A stretch of DNA of 64,000 bases from UBA6912 sp963792895. Its GTDB lineage: Bacteria; Actinomycetota; Acidimicrobiia; Spongiisociales; UBA5794. The stretch covers positions 372,001 to 436,000 of the forward strand of contig CAWBYA010000003.1 in assembly GCA_963792895.1 (NCBI GenBank). The letters are read 5' to 3'. Both the position numbers and the translations under genes were made by a program. Under the pieces are notes generated by a model. The model made no database searches. It was given only the letters and a program-made list of their open reading frames with translations, and was not told where the DNA came from. Of this stretch, positions 63,222 to 64,000 are shown in pieces. Every line of letters begins with the position of its first letter. The stretch's first letter is position 1.

Positions 63222-63240
63222 TTCATCAGTTTTGGTGATG
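63222..63240. promoter_or_regulatory. flp upstream inverted-repeat element, copy 1
   Basis: TTCATCAGTTTTGGTGATG contains CATCA and TGATG half sites. It matches the element at 63823-63841 in 17 of 19 positions and lies 143 nt before the first flp start. Confidence 0.6.
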
Positions 63241-63383
63241 ACGGTGGGGGGGTGTGATGCGAATGTGTGCGTCAGGTAGGGATCCGTTGGGGATAGTTCC
63301 CGCGGGTCAGGACATGAGACCTCACAACTGGGCTGGTAGGAAGGCTCGGCGGGGGTCGGTAGGGAACGAAAGGACAGCATCCT

Positions 63384-63587
63384 ATGCTGCAGCTTTGGAC
63401 TGCTCTTCAGGCCTGGAAGGCTTCTGAGAAGGGCGCCACCATGGTGGAGTACGGCATCGTCGTTGCACTGATCGCCGTTGTGTCGATTTTGGTTGTCGGC
63501 GCGCTTGGTATCGACGTTTTCAACGCTTTCGATCAGAGCCAGTCGAACATCAACCCGGGTGCCGGCCCGAACACGCCGACCCCGTAA
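63384..63587 (+). CDS. flp: Flp-family type IVb pilin precursor
   Basis: The 67-residue prepilin has the class-specific cleavage and processing region SEKGATMVEYGIVVALIAVV: Gly before the cleavage and Glu five after it, followed by the hydrophobic assembly helix. Tad-type secretion exports Flp pili for adhesion or DNA transfer. The start codon follows GAAAGGAC. The short polar C-terminal tail ends in Pro residues. The other Tad genes would lie beyond the window. Confidence 0.92.
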   Translation: MLQLWTALQAWKASEKGATMVEYGIVVALIAVVSILVVGALGIDVFNAFDQSQSNINPGAGPNTPTP

Positions 63588-63611
63588 ACAGGTTCGCTTT
63601 CCAGCCCTGTG

Positions 63612-63643
63612 TGAGGGGGCGCCGCAATTGCGGCGCCCCCTCA
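63612..63643 (+). terminator. Perfect 32-nt palindrome after flp
   Basis: TGAGGGGGCGCCGCAA and its exact complement meet at the centre AATT. It lies 25 bases after the flp stop and is followed by TCATCGCG rather than a T tract. It can act as a terminator or as an mRNA-stabilising hairpin for the abundant pilin. Confidence 0.7.
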
Positions 63644-63746
63644 TCGCGTCACCTGCACGCCAAAGCCACCCGTGGCACCGCCACGAGCTGCGGGCTCGGT
63701 CTGCGGTGGCTGAGCCGGTCGGCTGCGGAGGTCGGTAACCGCCACT

Positions 63747-63774
63747 CACGAGAGGTGTTGGAACGCTTCTCGTG
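63747..63774. other. Inverted repeat between the flp genes
   Basis: CACGAGA (63747-63753) pairs with TCTCGTG (63768-63774) around a 14-nt loop. Role unknown. Confidence 0.35.
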
Positions 63775-63822
63775 AACGCTGGGCGCGCACGGCTCGTAGG
63801 GGACCGAAATAGGCAGGCTGTA

Positions 63823-63841
63823 TTCATCACTATTGGTGATG
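63823..63841. promoter_or_regulatory. flp upstream inverted-repeat element, copy 2
   Basis: TTCATCACTATTGGTGATG has the perfect half sites CATCAC and GTGATG. It lies 86 nt before the second flp start. Confidence 0.62.
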
Positions 63842-63927
63842 TGCGGTCGCTGCTGCTGAGGCACTATTCAGGAGCACATTGAGGATTCGGGCAGGCGGGC
63901 CTCGCCCGACGAGGAGGACGGGATCAG

Positions 63928-64000
63928 ATGACGAAAGCGTGGGCGTACCTCACCAGCCGACTCACCTCTGAGTCCGGTAGCACGATGGTTGAGTACAGCC
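63928..64000 (+). CDS. Second Flp-family pilin precursor (partial, cut by window end)
   Basis: The frame starts at ATG 63928 after a strong ribosome site (GAGGAGGACGGG) and reads MTKAWAYLTSRLTSESGSTM then VEYS to the window edge. The G-S-T-M-V-E-Y segment repeats the prepilin cleavage region of the first Flp protein. It is a second pilin or a pseudopilin of the same locus. Confidence 0.85.
   Translation, partial: MTKAWAYLTSRLTSESGSTMVEYS

Noticed and set aside
1..64000. tRNA or rRNA genes and insertion sequences
   Set aside because: Apart from tmRNA no T-arm with a matching acceptor was found in gaps, and no transposase or integrase frame was recognised.

Overview
The window is GC-rich, densely coding and reads as chromosomal DNA of a member of the Actinomycetota, probably a deep-branching lineage such as Acidimicrobiia (inference). 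Support: coenzyme F420 genes (CofD and CofE types), PASTA-domain PBP, DUF3499- and DUF5719-like proteins, a remnant of an S-layer-type repeat protein, and gene order that echoes two Mycobacterium blocks (sahH, comF, hpf, secA1 and prfB, ftsE, ftsX, smpB).

Layout. 1-6463: end of an unidentified gene, a membrane protein, a frameshifted DUF3352 protein, cob(I)alamin adenosyltransferase, leucyl aminopeptidase and a two-component pair. 6608-15052: a rhodanese-ThiF sulfur-carrier activating enzyme, a tightly coupled four-gene nucleotide-sugar operon (epimerase, C-methyltransferase, cytidylyltransferase, PIG-L deacetylase), a glycosyltransferase and an ABC exporter. 15132-18381: LON-domain protein and a polar amino-acid ABC transporter. 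18451-24218: PASTA PBP1, methylmalonyl-CoA mutase large subunit and an LpdA-like flavoprotein. 24252-34419: S-layer remnant, VanZ-like protein, winged-helix protein, methyltransferase, propionyl/acetyl-CoA carboxylase alpha and beta with biotin ligase, a dienelactone-hydrolase-like protein and a damaged SLC13 transporter. Adenosyltransferase, mutase, carboxylase and biotin ligase together imply propionyl-CoA to succinyl-CoA metabolism.

34633-50695: sugar epimerase, Fpg/Nei glycosylase, CofE, CofD, a large membrane glycosyltransferase, DUF5719, thioredoxin-like and DUF3499 proteins, GT-C-like protein, GtrA, GT2, phosphomannomutase, Trm112, phosphosugar isomerase and adenosylhomocysteinase: an envelope/mannose block. 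50845-61606: comF, hpf, secA, prfB with a programmed +1 frameshift, ftsE-ftsX-M23 peptidase, smpB, TlpA-like thioredoxin and tmRNA. 61607-64000: start of a Flp/Tad pilus locus with a degenerate receiver protein, a LuxR-type regulator and two flp pilin genes (the second cut by the window edge).

Two cross-cutting points. At least a dozen single-base-type reading-frame breaks lie in otherwise well-conserved genes, which suggests assembly indels rather than mass pseudogenisation; only the prfB break has the hallmarks of real recoding. Many first-of-operon genes have a TAnnnT box 6-9 nt before the start codon and no Shine-Dalgarno sequence, the pattern expected of leaderless mRNAs. A degenerate intergenic repeat family and an inverted repeat shared by both flp upstream regions are the least explained sequences. 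No CRISPR array, transposase, rRNA or tRNA was found.
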